Below are positions 41,743 to 50,073 of a stretch of DNA of 64,000 nucleotides, piece after piece. The first letter of the stretch is position 1. Each line of letters opens with the position of its first letter. Made by a program: the position numbers and the translations under genes. Source of the DNA: Streptomyces globisporus (GTDB taxonomy: Bacteria; Actinomycetota; Actinomycetes; Streptomycetales; Streptomycetaceae); NCBI GenBank assembly GCA_014649555.1, contig BMTG01000017.1, positions 1 to 64,000 on the forward strand. Reading direction: 5' to 3'. The notes under the pieces were generated by a model that saw nothing but the letters and a program-made list of their open reading frames with translations, made no database searches and had not been told where the DNA came from.

Positions 41743-42678
41743 CTACAGCGGGGTCGCCGCCTCCAGGACGAGGAACAGGGCGACGGCCGCGTTCAGCGCG
41801 GACAGCGCGGAGACGGTCGTCCCGGCCGCGGCGACGAGCGCGGCGGCCCCGGCCGGGGTGAGGGCCGGGGGCCAGCTCCGGTCCGGCGGCACCGGACCCA
41901 GGAGCGCCGCCACCCGGCGCGGCACCGGGCCCGCGGTGGCGAAGGCGGCGAAGGCCGCGCCGCCGGGCACCGGGCGGGCGACGAGCGCCGCCTTGCCGAC
42001 GGCACGGGCGGTCAGCCGGCGGTCGCCGGTGACCCGGGCCGCCTCCTCGTCCGCCCAGCGCTCCGTGCTGTAGACCAGGGCCCCGAGCAGCGGCCACAGA
42101 AGGGGGTTGACGCAGCCGGCCAGCCGGGTCGCGAGCAGCAGCCGGTGATGGCGTCCCGTCAGATGGGCACGCTCGTGGGCGAACAGCGCCCGGTGCTCGG
42201 CCGGTTCGAGGGAGGCGAGCATGGCCGTGGAGACCATCACCCGCCCCGGGGAGCCGGGGAGCGCGTAGGCGTACGGGATGGCGTCGGGCAGCACGGCGAC
42301 GTCGCCGCCCCCTCCCAGCCCCCGGAGCGCCCGGTGGGCCCGGGCCCGGAAGCGGAAGTGGCGGTGGACGGTGAATCCGCAGGCCGCGGTCACGACGACG
42401 AGCGCCAGGATGGAGGCCTTGCCCGCGAACGCGTCGTGCGGCACCGCCTCGCGGACCTCGTCGTCGGACCAGCCGTCGGGCAGCGGGTTGCCGGGGAGCT
42501 GGGCGGTGCCCACGACCACCAGCAGCCCGAGGCACAGCAGGCTGCAGGAGGCGAGGATGACGGCGACGGTGGTCAGCAGCCGGGCGGCCCTGCGGGGGTG
42601 CAGATGCTGTTCGGCCAGGCGGGCGATCGGCAGCGCGGTCAGGGGCAGCACGAGGGGCAGGTAGACGAAGACCCCCAT
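41743..42678 (-). CDS. M56-family membrane metallopeptidase, partner of BlaI
   Basis: 311 residues with membrane helices near residues 3-20, 33-57, 85-105 and 285-305, and a zinc-peptidase motif [11 protein letters not shown], followed by an EEAARV glutamate. It is like BlaR1 without a sensor domain. The start ATG lies two bases after the BlaI stop (TGACGATG), so the two are co-translated. It probably cleaves the BlaI repressor on receipt of an unknown signal, derepressing the promoters bearing TCTAC-N6-GTAGA. A second M56 gene without BlaI is at 8692-9627. Confidence 0.88.
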   Translation of the reverse strand: MGVFVYLPLVLPLTALPIARLAEQHLHPRRAARLLTTVAVILASCSLLCLGLLVVVGTAQLPGNPLPDGWSDDEVREAVPHDAFAGKASILALVVVTAACGFTVHRHFRFRARAHRALRGLGGGGDVAVLPDAIPYAYALPGSPGRVMVSTAMLASLEPAEHRALFAHERAHLTGRHHRLLLATRLAGCVNPLLWPLLGALVYSTERWADEEAARVTGDRRLTARAVGKAALVARPVPGGAAFAAFATAGPVPRRVAALLGPVPPDRSWPPALTPAGAAALVAAAGTTVSALSALNAAVALFLVLEAATPL

Positions 42679-42680
42679 CG

Positions 42681-43112
42681 TCAGCGCTCCGGCCGGTCCG
42701 AGGGCGCGCCGGCGTCGTCGGGGCCGCTCTCGGCGAGCAGGGACCGCAGCAGGTCCTCGTCGTGGGAGGAGAGGACGGAGACGAAGCTGGAGAGCACCGC
42801 GTCGCGGTCGCTCTGCTTGTCGAGGAGCCGGCGCATCCGCAGGGCGGCGAGCCCCGCCTCGTTCGCCACGGGCTCCCACAGGACGGGGCGCCCCCGGCCG
42901 GTGCGCGTGACCGCCTGCTTGGCGTGCAGCCGGGTCAGGATGGTGATGACGGTGCTGTACGAGAGACCCGCGCCGAGCCGCTCCTGCACCCAGGCCGCGG
43001 CCACCGGTTCGCTCGCCTCGCCCAGTACCGAGAGCACCTGGGCCTCCAGCTCGCCCTGGCCGCGCCTGCGGGCGGGCGTCTCCTGTTCGCCACCGGCTCT
43101 TTCGGCGTCCAC
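42681..43112 (-). CDS. BlaI/MecI/CopY-family repressor
   Basis: 143 residues. The winged-helix domain spans about 12-85 ([54 protein letters not shown]), with a C-terminal dimerisation helix ([33 protein letters not shown]) carrying the usual BlaI cleavage region. The GTG start has GAGAAAGGGG about eight bases upstream. It is followed at two bases by the M56 peptidase gene. The palindrome at 43329-43344 in its upstream region implies self-regulation and control of the divergent terD, and two other copies of the site implicate tatA and the CNNM operon. Confidence 0.9.
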   Translation of the reverse strand: MDAERAGGEQETPARRRGQGELEAQVLSVLGEASEPVAAAWVQERLGAGLSYSTVITILTRLHAKQAVTRTGRGRPVLWEPVANEAGLAALRMRRLLDKQSDRDAVLSSFVSVLSSHDEDLLRSLLAESGPDDAGAPSDRPER

Positions 43113-43328
43113 GGCACGGCCCCTTTCTCCGTCTCGCCGCCCGGCACTCTCCGTTCGGCCGCCCGGCCGTGGCACTGGGCCCGCCGGGCATCGGGGAATC
43201 GTATCCAGCCTACGGAGGGACCGGCCACCATCAGGGGCGGGACCGCTCGCACCCGGCCGGCGCGGACGTGCCGGCCGGGACCGACACGGACCACCGCGCC
43301 ACGGCCCGCCGCCCCCTGGCCCGGGAAA

Positions 43329-43344
43329 TCTACAGTGCTGTAGA
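43329..43344. promoter_or_regulatory. BlaI-type operator between blaI and terD
   Basis: TCTACAGTGCTGTAGA, inside a longer dyad whose arms AAATCTACAG / CTGTAGATTT (43326-43347) match exactly. TAGATT elements face both directions, so one site could block both genes; the terD ATG is 34 bases away from its end. Confidence 0.75.
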
Positions 43345-43377
43345 TTTTCCTTACCGCTGCCGACAAGGGAGAAGATC

Positions 43378-43953
43378 ATGGGTGTGAGCCTCGCCAAGGG
43401 TGGAAACGTCTCGCTGAGCAAGGAGGCTCCCGGGCTGACCGCGGTCCTCGTCGGTCTCGGCTGGGACGTCCGCACCACCACCGGCTCCGACTACGACCTG
43501 GACGCGAGCGCGCTGCTCTGCGACGAGGCGGGCAAGGTGCTCTCGAACGAGCACTTCGTCTTCTACAACAACCTGAAGAGCCCGGACGGTTCGGTCGAGC
43601 ACACCGGCGACAACCTCACCGGTGAGGGCGAGGGCGACGACGAGATCGTCAAGGTCGACCTCGCCTCGGTGCCCGCGACCGTCGCGAAGATCGTATTCCC
43701 GGTCTCGATCCATGACGCCGAGAGCCGGGGCCAGAGCTTCGGCCAGGTCCGCAACGCGTACATCCGGGTGGTGAACCAGGCGGGCGGCGCGGAGATCGCC
43801 CGCTACGACCTGAGCGAGGACGCCTCCACCGAGACGGCGATGGTCTTCGGCGAGCTGTACCGGCACGGCGCGGAGTGGAAGTTCCGTGCGGTCGGGCAGG
43901 GTTACGCATCCGGGCTGAGCGGCATCGTCGCCGACTTCGGCGTCAGTCTCTGA
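43378..43953 (+). CDS. TerD-family stress protein, first copy
   Basis: 191 residues, the standard TerD length. It starts [19 protein letters not shown] and has the calcium-binding acidic motifs [10 protein letters not shown] and [13 protein letters not shown], plus [15 protein letters not shown]. TerD proteins are calcium-binding cytoplasmic proteins tied to tellurite resistance, phage and membrane stress, and in Streptomyces to development. The ATG has AAGGGAGAAG close upstream. It is preceded by the BlaI-type operator, so expression probably depends on the BlaI/M56 system. The second terD copy follows after 32 bases. Confidence 0.92.
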   Translation: MGVSLAKGGNVSLSKEAPGLTAVLVGLGWDVRTTTGSDYDLDASALLCDEAGKVLSNEHFVFYNNLKSPDGSVEHTGDNLTGEGEGDDEIVKVDLASVPATVAKIVFPVSIHDAESRGQSFGQVRNAYIRVVNQAGGAEIARYDLSEDASTETAMVFGELYRHGAEWKFRAVGQGYASGLSGIVADFGVSL

Positions 43954-43985
43954 ACCGCTCGGACGCGATCACGGAAGGCGGAACG

Positions 43986-44567
43986 ATGACGATCAACCTC
44001 ACCAAAGGCCAGCAGGTCAGCCTCACCAAGTCCGGCGGCGGCGAGCTCGACGTCGTACGGATGGGTCTCGGCTGGAAGTCCGCTCCCCGTAAGGGATTTC
44101 TGGCGCGGCTGACCGCCCGCGAGATCGACCTGGACGCCTCGGCGGTGCTCTTCGCGGGCCAGGCCCCGCAGGACGTGGTCTTCTTCCAGCATCTGACCAG
44201 CGACGACGGCTCGGTCCAGCACACCGGGGACAACCGGGTCGGCGGGGCGGGCCAGGGCGGCGACGACGAGTCGATCGTCGTCGACCTGCGCCGCGTCCCG
44301 GCCCATGTGGACCAGATCGTCTTCACGGTGAACTCGTTCACCGGCCAGACCTTCGAGGAGGTCGAGGCGGCGTTCTGCCGGCTGGTCGACGAGAGCAACG
44401 GCCAGGAGCTGGCCCGGTACACGCTGACCGGCGGCGGCCGGCACACCGCCCAGATCATGGCCAAGGTCCAGCGGTCCGGCTCGGGCTGGCAGATGACGGC
44501 GATCGGCGCGGCGGCGGACGGGCGGACCTTCCAGGACCTCATGCCCGCGGTCACGCAGCACCTCTGA
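43986..44567 (+). CDS. TerD-family stress protein, second copy
   Basis: 193 residues, homologous to the first copy over the whole length (MTINLTKGQQVSLTKSGGG, EIDLDASAVLF, DDESIVVDLRRVP, SFTGQTFEEV), with acidic calcium-type motifs kept. A basic stretch, WKSAPRKGFLARL, is inserted before the first acidic motif. The ATG has GGAAGGCGGA upstream, 32 bases after the first gene, so they share one transcript and likely form a functional pair. A terminator hairpin follows. Confidence 0.9.
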   Translation: MTINLTKGQQVSLTKSGGGELDVVRMGLGWKSAPRKGFLARLTAREIDLDASAVLFAGQAPQDVVFFQHLTSDDGSVQHTGDNRVGGAGQGGDDESIVVDLRRVPAHVDQIVFTVNSFTGQTFEEVEAAFCRLVDESNGQELARYTLTGGGRHTAQIMAKVQRSGSGWQMTAIGAAADGRTFQDLMPAVTQHL

Positions 44568-44584
44568 CCCCGTCCGGCAGCATC

Positions 44585-44619
44585 GCGGGGGTGCGCACGC
44601 GGCACGTGCTCACCCCCGC
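44585..44619 (+). terminator. Terminator after the terD pair
   Basis: Nine-bp perfect arms GCGGGGGTG / CACCCCCGC around a 17-base loop, 17 bases after the second terD stop. Confidence 0.65.
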
Positions 44620-44688
44620 ACCGCCTTCACGACCACCCACCCCGTACGTATCGACACCTGTCGACGCACGTATCGACCGAGGGACAGC

Positions 44689-45450
44689 ATGGGCAGACCT
44701 TCCCGGCTCGGGGACGAGGACAGATCCGACTACGCGAGCGCGCTCGACGAGGTGATCGCCTCCCCGGAGATCCGACGCCTGCTGGAGCGCTCGGGCGTCC
44801 CCGGCGACCGGTTGCGTGTCCGGGGCCTGGCGGCCGTGGCGCGCACGGCGGCCGCCGCCGACATGGAGTACCGGAGGTACGCGGCCCTGCGGCTCCACGA
44901 TCGGGGCGGGCGGCGGGACGCCCGGACGGCGCCGCTCTCCGGTCCCGGCGACCAGGAGCGGCCGGGGGCCGGGGTGCTGGCGGTCCTCGGGGTGCTGACG
45001 CCGGTGCTCGCCGCCGTGGCCGCGGCGACGTTCCTGCTGCTCGGGTACGGTCTGCGGCTCGCCGAGACCCTGCCCGCCCTGGCGGACACGCTCGTCGGCG
45101 TCGGCTGGTTCAGTCTGGTCGTCGCGGCGGTCGCGGCCCTGGTCAGCGTGGTCGCCCTCTACCGGACGGCGGCGCGGCAGTCGGCGGTGGACGCGGTGGC
45201 CGTGTCCGACCTGTCCGCCGCCCCTTCTGATGCTCCCGCGCTCGCCCAGGCCCGTGAGGCGTGGCTCGTGGCGCTGCGCGACCGGGGGATCCGGCCGTTC
45301 CTCCTCCAGGAGCTCGCCGAGGCGGAGGCCTCCGCGCCGGGTGCGGGCGAGGGGCGCGGCTCCCGGTTCAGCTCACCGGCGTTCGCGGGGCCCGACTACT
45401 CCGGTCCGGGGTTCGAGGGGTCGACGCCACCCGTTCCCCGGCAGCCCTGA
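44689..45450 (+). CDS. Uncharacterised membrane protein, 253 residues
   Basis: 253 residues. Two or three hydrophobic segments near the middle (GAGVLAVLGVLTPVLAAVAAATFLLLGYGL and LVGVGWFSLVVAAVAALVSVVALY) separate a basic N-terminal helical part from a C-terminal cytoplasmic helix rich in Ala and Arg. The tail has GPDYSGPGFEGSTPPVP. The ATG has GAGGGAC upstream. The last 83 bases overlap the end of the opposing amidotransferase gene. I do not recognise the family; it follows terD but after a terminator. Confidence 0.65.
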   Translation: MGRPSRLGDEDRSDYASALDEVIASPEIRRLLERSGVPGDRLRVRGLAAVARTAAAADMEYRRYAALRLHDRGGRRDARTAPLSGPGDQERPGAGVLAVLGVLTPVLAAVAAATFLLLGYGLRLAETLPALADTLVGVGWFSLVVAAVAALVSVVALYRTAARQSAVDAVAVSDLSAAPSDAPALAQAREAWLVALRDRGIRPFLLQELAEAEASAPGAGEGRGSRFSSPAFAGPDYSGPGFEGSTPPVPRQP

Positions 45451-46117
45451 CCAGGGCGGCCATGACCCGGGTGTCCTGGCCCATCTCCGGGTGCCATTGC
45501 ACCCCGAGCACCAGGCTTGTGTGGTCCGGGAGTTCCAGGGCCTCCACCGTCCCGTCCGGGGCGTGCGCGGAGGCCACCAGGCCGACGCCGAGGCGGTCGA
45601 CCGCCTGGTGGTGGTAGGCGGGCACCATCGCGTCCTCGGGGACGGCGTCCGCGTACGCGGTGCCGGTCACGGGGGTCACCGGGTGGCTGCCGAAGACGCC
45701 GAGGCCGCCGGTGTGGTCCTCCAGGTGCTGGATCAGCGTGCCGCCGCGGGCGACGTTGAGCAGTTGCATGCCCCGGCAGATGCCGAGCAGGGGGACCTGC
45801 TGATCGATCGCCGCCCGGATCAACTCCAGCTCCCAGGCGTCGCGTTCGCGGGCCGGGGGGCCGGTACGGGGGTCGGCGGCCGCCCCGTACCGGGCGGGCT
45901 CGACGTCCGCTCCCCCGGCGATCACCAGCCCGTCCAGCGCGGCGACGGTGTCCCGGGCCGCGCCCTCGGCGTCATCGGGCGGCAGCAGCACCGCCAGCCC
46001 GCCCGCCGCCCGGACGAGGCGCGGATAGGCGGCGGGCAGCAGCACCGCGGGCATCTCCCACACCCCCCACCGGGCCGGGTCCTGGTAGGTGCTGATGCCG
46101 ATGACGGGCCGGGACAT
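45368..46117 (-). CDS. Class I glutamine amidotransferase, gamma-glutamyl hydrolase type (PuuD-like)
   Basis: 249 residues of the gamma-glutamyl-gamma-aminobutyrate hydrolase family. Triad: Cys114 in GICRGMQLL, His209 and Glu211 in GVQWHPEM. PuuD-type enzymes cut gamma-glutamyl amides. The ATG has AAGGAG eight bases upstream. It lies 56 bases after the permease gene on the same strand, and together with the GlnA4-like ligase cluster would complete a gamma-glutamylation pathway: ligation, oxidation, then hydrolysis of the glutamyl group. The 3' end overlaps the convergent membrane protein gene by 83 bases. Confidence 0.88.
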   Translation of the reverse strand: MSRPVIGISTYQDPARWGVWEMPAVLLPAAYPRLVRAAGGLAVLLPPDDAEGAARDTVAALDGLVIAGGADVEPARYGAAADPRTGPPARERDAWELELIRAAIDQQVPLLGICRGMQLLNVARGGTLIQHLEDHTGGLGVFGSHPVTPVTGTAYADAVPEDAMVPAYHHQAVDRLGVGLVASAHAPDGTVEALELPDHTSLVLGVQWHPEMGQDTRVMAALVRAAGERVASTPRTPDRSSRAPRTPVS

Positions 46118-46173
46118 GGAACGTACTCCTTCGGTCGGGGGGATCGCGTCGGCGGCCGGGGTCGCCGACGTGC

Positions 46174-47643
46174 TCAGTCGCGGGCGAGTTCGGCCTCGGC
46201 CGCCGCCAGTGCGGCGAATTCCTCCTCCGGGGCTCCCGCGACCAGCCGGTGACGGCTGTAGAAGGCGAAGTAGGCCAGCGCCACCGCGTACACGGCGAGC
46301 GCGATGAACGCCGCGTCGCGGTCCACCAGGAAGGTCGCCACCAGGGCCGAGCATGCCAGAACGAAGGCGACGGACGAGGTGAGCGCGCCGCCGGGGGTGC
46401 GGTAGGGGCGCGGCAGCTCCGGTTCGCGGCGGCGCAGCACCAGGTGGGAGAGGGCCATGAGCGCGTAGCTGATGGTGGCGCCGAAGACGGCGACGTTCAG
46501 CATCCGGCCGCCGTTGCCGCTCCAGGCGGCGAGCGTGAAGCCGATGACGCCGGGAATCAGCAGGCCGAGGTAGGGGGACTTGCGGCGGTTGGTGAGGGAG
46601 AGGAAGCGCGGCAGATAGCCCGCCCGGGAAAGGGCGAAGAGCTGCCGGGATCCGGCGAAGATCAGGGAGAAGAAGGAGGCGACGAGTCCGGCGAGGCCCG
46701 CGTAGTTCACGAAGCGGCTCAGGGCGGTCGGCTCGCCGTCGCCCTGGAGGGCCACCACGAGCGGGTTCCCGGCCTCCTTGATGGCGTTCGCGCCCTGGGC
46801 GCCGGTGGCGGAGACGAAGGTGATGAGGGCCAGGAAGACCAGTACGGCCAGCGAGATCGCCAGGGCCTTGGGCATCGAGCGGACCGGGTCCTTGGCCTCC
46901 TCGGCGGCGAGCGGCACGCCCTCCACCCCGAGGAAGAACCACATGCCGAACGGGAAGGCGGCCCAGATCCCGAGGAGTCCGTACGGCAGCCAGGAGGAGG
47001 AGCCGAAGGCGGAGGCGTCGGCCGGGATGTCGTTGAGGCGGCCCGCGTCGAACTCGGTGAACGCGCCGACGGCGAAGATCAGCAGCGCGGCCACCGCGAT
47101 GGCGGTCACCACCAGGCTGAAGCGGAGCGCCTCGCCGACGCCCCAGAGGTGGATGCCGATGAAGATCGCGAAGCAGGCGAGGTAGACGGGCCAGCCGGAG
47201 GTGAGGCCGAACAGGCCGAGCGATTCGACATAGTCGCCGATGAAGAGGGAGATGGCGGCCGGGGCGAGGATGTACTCGATGAGGATGGCCGTCCCCGTCA
47301 GGAAGCCGCCCCAGGTGCCGAGCGCCCGCCGGGCGAAACCGTAACCGCCGCCCGCCGTGGGGAGGATGGCGGAGAGTTCGGCGAGCGCGAAGACGAGACA
47401 CGCGTACATGACGCCCATCAGGACCATGGCCACGGCGAGTCCGCCGAAGCCGCCCTTGGACAGGCCGATGTTCCAGCCGGAGAAGTCGCCGGAGACGACG
47501 TAGGCGACGCCGAGTCCGGTCAGCAGGAGCCAGCCGGCGCTGCCGCGGCGCAGGGTCCTGCGGTGCAGATACGCGTCCGTGCCGGACTTCGCCGGGCCCG
47601 CGTCACCGGGTGGTCCGGCGGGTGTTTCGGTTCCCTGAGCCAT
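46174..47643 (-). CDS. APC-superfamily permease, ethanolamine-type
   Basis: 489 residues with about 12 membrane helices, an APC amino-acid/polyamine/organocation transporter. The N-terminal substrate region (GLGVAYVVSGDFSGWNIGLSKGGFGG) and the acidic FFLGVEGVPLAAEEAKDP block match ethanolamine permeases (EutP/Eat type). The ATG at 47643 has TGGAGCG upstream. A 24-bp operator-like sequence lies 48 bases before the start. Its neighbours (amidotransferase, GntR regulator, GlnA4-like ligase) support ethanolamine or a related small amine as substrate. Confidence 0.88.
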   Translation of the reverse strand: MAQGTETPAGPPGDAGPAKSGTDAYLHRRTLRRGSAGWLLLTGLGVAYVVSGDFSGWNIGLSKGGFGGLAVAMVLMGVMYACLVFALAELSAILPTAGGGYGFARRALGTWGGFLTGTAILIEYILAPAAISLFIGDYVESLGLFGLTSGWPVYLACFAIFIGIHLWGVGEALRFSLVVTAIAVAALLIFAVGAFTEFDAGRLNDIPADASAFGSSSWLPYGLLGIWAAFPFGMWFFLGVEGVPLAAEEAKDPVRSMPKALAISLAVLVFLALITFVSATGAQGANAIKEAGNPLVVALQGDGEPTALSRFVNYAGLAGLVASFFSLIFAGSRQLFALSRAGYLPRFLSLTNRRKSPYLGLLIPGVIGFTLAAWSGNGGRMLNVAVFGATISYALMALSHLVLRRREPELPRPYRTPGGALTSSVAFVLACSALVATFLVDRDAAFIALAVYAVALAYFAFYSRHRLVAGAPEEEFAALAAAEAELARD

Positions 47644-47690
47644 GAGGCGCTCCAGATGTGGGTCGACGTCATCGTTGGAACTGCTTCGAT

Positions 47691-47714
47691 CAAAGGTTCG
47701 TCGGCACACCTTTG
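47691..47714. promoter_or_regulatory. Operator before the permease gene
   Basis: Arms CAAAGGT (47691-47697) and ACCTTTG (47708-47714), exact inverted repeats separated by ten bases. Nearly identical sequence recurs at 48606-48629 before the ligase gene. Confidence 0.7.
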
Positions 47715-47796
47715 TGGAACGCGGCGGCGCCTGGCAAGGGGCGTGCGTTAAAGAGTGGTTACGGATTCGCCTCGCCGGGCGCCGTCGACACGGCTT

Positions 47797-48585
47797 TCAG
47801 GCGAGGAAGCCGCGCAGCAGGGCCGCCGTGCCGCCGCAGTGTTCGCGCATCATCTCGCGCGCCGCGTCCGGGTCCCGGTCGAGGACCGCCTCGACGACGG
47901 CCGCGTGCTGCTGCTGGGAGTGCTCCAGGTTGCGCACCAGCAACGGGATCCCGTCGAGCAGTTCGTTGAGGGTGGCCCGGACGGCGGCGTACTGGGCGGC
48001 GAGCGTGCGGGAGCCGGAGAGTTCGGCGAGGGTGAGGTGGAGCAGGGTGTCCTGGCGGCGGTAGTCCTCCAGCCGGGCGCCCCGGGTGGCGTCGAGCGCC
48101 CCGCGCAGCCGGCCCTCGCCCTCGGCCGTGAGTCCTTCGGCACACAGGCCCGCCGCCCCGGCCTCCAGCACCTCGCGGAAGCGCAGGGTGTCCTCGACGT
48201 CGACGGCGGCGATGCGGCGGCGCAGTTCGCCGTCTCCGTCGGGGGCTGCGGTGCGCGGCAGGACGAACGTTCCTCCGTAGCGGCCGCGGCGGCTCTCGAC
48301 CATGTTCTGGTCCTGGAGGACCTTGAGGACCTCGCGCAGCGTCACCCTGCTGATCCGCAGGTGCTGGGACAACTCGCGCTCGGAGGGCAGGCGTTCGCCC
48401 GGCGGTACGAGGCCGAGGCGCAGCAGCTGGAGGACCTGTTCCAGGGCCTCCTCGAAACCGTTGCCCGCGCGGACCGGGCGCAGCACGGAGTCCAGCGGGC
48501 CTGGCGCGGTGTCGCCCGCACCCCCTTCCGCCTCCCCTGCCCGTGCCGCCGGACGGGTGTCGTCCGCTCTTCCGCTGGTGGCCAC
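47797..48585 (-). CDS. GntR/FadR-family transcriptional regulator
   Basis: 262 residues. The N-terminal winged helix is EEALEQVLQLLRLGLVPPGERLPSERELSQHL and ISRVTLREVLKVLQDQNMVESRRGRYGGTFV (about 44-110), and the C-terminal FCD domain has metal-ligand candidates DTLLHLTLAELSGS and AVVEAVLDRDPDAAREMMREHC. FadR-type regulators repress catabolic genes until an acidic ligand binds. The GTG start has GGAAGGGGATCC upstream. It sits between the permease and ligase genes, and both their promoters carry the same operator sequence, so it probably controls the whole amine-utilisation cluster and itself. Confidence 0.88.
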   Translation of the reverse strand: MATSGRADDTRPAARAGEAEGGAGDTAPGPLDSVLRPVRAGNGFEEALEQVLQLLRLGLVPPGERLPSERELSQHLRISRVTLREVLKVLQDQNMVESRRGRYGGTFVLPRTAAPDGDGELRRRIAAVDVEDTLRFREVLEAGAAGLCAEGLTAEGEGRLRGALDATRGARLEDYRRQDTLLHLTLAELSGSRTLAAQYAAVRATLNELLDGIPLLVRNLEHSQQQHAAVVEAVLDRDPDAAREMMREHCGGTAALLRGFLA

Positions 48586-48605
48586 TGACGGATCCCCTTC
48601 CCAAG

Positions 48606-48629
48606 CAATGGTTCTCTGTCATACCTTAT
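48606..48629. promoter_or_regulatory. Operator before the GlnA4-like ligase gene
   Basis: CAATGGTTC and ACCTTAT flank a middle shared in part with the permease site (CAAAGGTTC...ACCTTTG); GGTTC, the central G-x-CA and ACCTT align at identical spacing. It lies between the regulator start and the ligase start, 29 bases before the latter. Confidence 0.7.
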
Positions 48630-48658
48630 GCCTCCCGGTTCACCCAAGGAGGCATCCC

Positions 48659-50023
48659 GTGGCAGACCGCACACCCCCGCTCGGCGTCGACGAGCTCCGC
48701 TCACGGGTCGCGGACGGGTCGATAGACACCGTGGTGCTGGCCTTCCCGGACATGCAGGGCCGGCTTCAGGGCAAGCGGTTCGCGGCCGGGTTCTTCCTCG
48801 ACGAGGTGCTGGAGCACGGCACCGAGGGCTGCAACTATCTCCTGGCCGTGGACACCGAGATGCAGACGGTCGACGGTTACGCGATGTCCTCGTGGGAGAA
48901 CGGCTACGGCGACTTCGGCATGGTCCCCGACCCCGCCACCCTGCGCCCCGTCCCCTGGCACGAGGGGACCGCACTGCTGATCGCGGATCTCGCCTGGCAC
49001 GACGGCAGTCCGGTGGTGGCCGCCCCCCGGCAGATCCTGCGCCGCCAGCTCGACCGGCTGGCGGAGCGCGGCTGGACGGCCCAGGTCGGCACGGAGCTGG
49101 AGTTCATCGTCTTCCGGGACAGTTACGAGGAGGCCTGGGACCGCGACTACCGCGGGCTGACCCCGGCCAACCAGTACAACATCGACTACTCCATCCTCGG
49201 CACCGGCCGCATCGAGCCGCTGCTGCGCCGGATCCGCAACGAGATGCAGCGGGCGGGGCTGACCGTCGAGTCCGCCAAGGGCGAGTGCAATCCCGGCCAG
49301 CACGAGATCGTCTTCCGTTACGACGAGGCGCTCACCACCTGCGACCAGCACGCCGTCTACAAGACGGGCGCCAAGGAGATCGCGGCCCAGGAGGGCGTCT
49401 CGCTGACCTTCATGGCCAAGTACGACGAGCGCGAGGGCAACTCCTGCCACATCCACCTCTCGCTGACCGACGCGGACGGCGAGAACGTGATGGCGGGCGA
49501 CGCACCGGACGGCATGTCCGAGGTGATGCGCCACTTCCTGGCCGGGCAGCTCGCCGCCCTGCGGGACTTCTCCCTCCTCTACGCCCCCAACATCAACTCC
49601 TACAAACGCTTCCAGCCCGGCTCCTTCGCCCCCACCGCGGTCGCCTGGGGCGTCGACAACCGCACCTGCGCCCTGCGGGTCGTCGGCCACGGGCGTTCGA
49701 TGCGCTTCGAGAACCGGCTGCCCGGCGGCGACGTCAACCCGCATCTGGCCGTCGCCGGACTGGTCGCCGCCGGACTGTACGGGGTCGAGCACCGGCTGGA
49801 GCTGCCCGAGGCCTGTACGGGCAACGCCTACACCGCCGACTACGACCAGGTGCCGACGACCCTGCGCGAGGCCGCCGAACTGTGGGAGGCCAGCCCGATC
49901 GCCAAGGAGGCGTTCGGCGAGGAGGTCGTCGCGCACTACCTGAACATGGCCCGGGTCGAACTGGCCGCGTACGACTCCGCGGTGACCGACTGGGAGCTGC
50001 GCCGCTCCTTCGAACGCCTCTGA
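48659..50023 (+). CDS. GlnA4-like gamma-glutamyl ligase (glutamine synthetase fold)
   Basis: 454 residues of the GS superfamily. Motifs: DMQGRLQGKRF N-terminal, ELEFIVFRDSY with metal Glu, ESAKGECNPGQHEIVF, CHIHLSLTDADGE, and FENRLPGGDVNPHLAVAG. It lacks the adenylylation-site NLYDLP of housekeeping GS. The set and neighbours match Streptomyces GlnA4 (gamma-glutamylethanolamide synthetase), which joins glutamate to ethanolamine with ATP; polyamine ligation (GlnA3-type) is an alternative. GTG start with a near-perfect AAGGAGG. It leads the operon with aldehyde dehydrogenase and SDR. Confidence 0.88.
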   Translation: MADRTPPLGVDELRSRVADGSIDTVVLAFPDMQGRLQGKRFAAGFFLDEVLEHGTEGCNYLLAVDTEMQTVDGYAMSSWENGYGDFGMVPDPATLRPVPWHEGTALLIADLAWHDGSPVVAAPRQILRRQLDRLAERGWTAQVGTELEFIVFRDSYEEAWDRDYRGLTPANQYNIDYSILGTGRIEPLLRRIRNEMQRAGLTVESAKGECNPGQHEIVFRYDEALTTCDQHAVYKTGAKEIAAQEGVSLTFMAKYDEREGNSCHIHLSLTDADGENVMAGDAPDGMSEVMRHFLAGQLAALRDFSLLYAPNINSYKRFQPGSFAPTAVAWGVDNRTCALRVVGHGRSMRFENRLPGGDVNPHLAVAGLVAAGLYGVEHRLELPEACTGNAYTADYDQVPTTLREAAELWEASPIAKEAFGEEVVAHYLNMARVELAAYDSAVTDWELRRSFERL

Positions 50024-50073
50024 CCTTCCGAACGCCTCTGCCCACCACCCGCTTCCCTGATCGGGGTCCGTAC

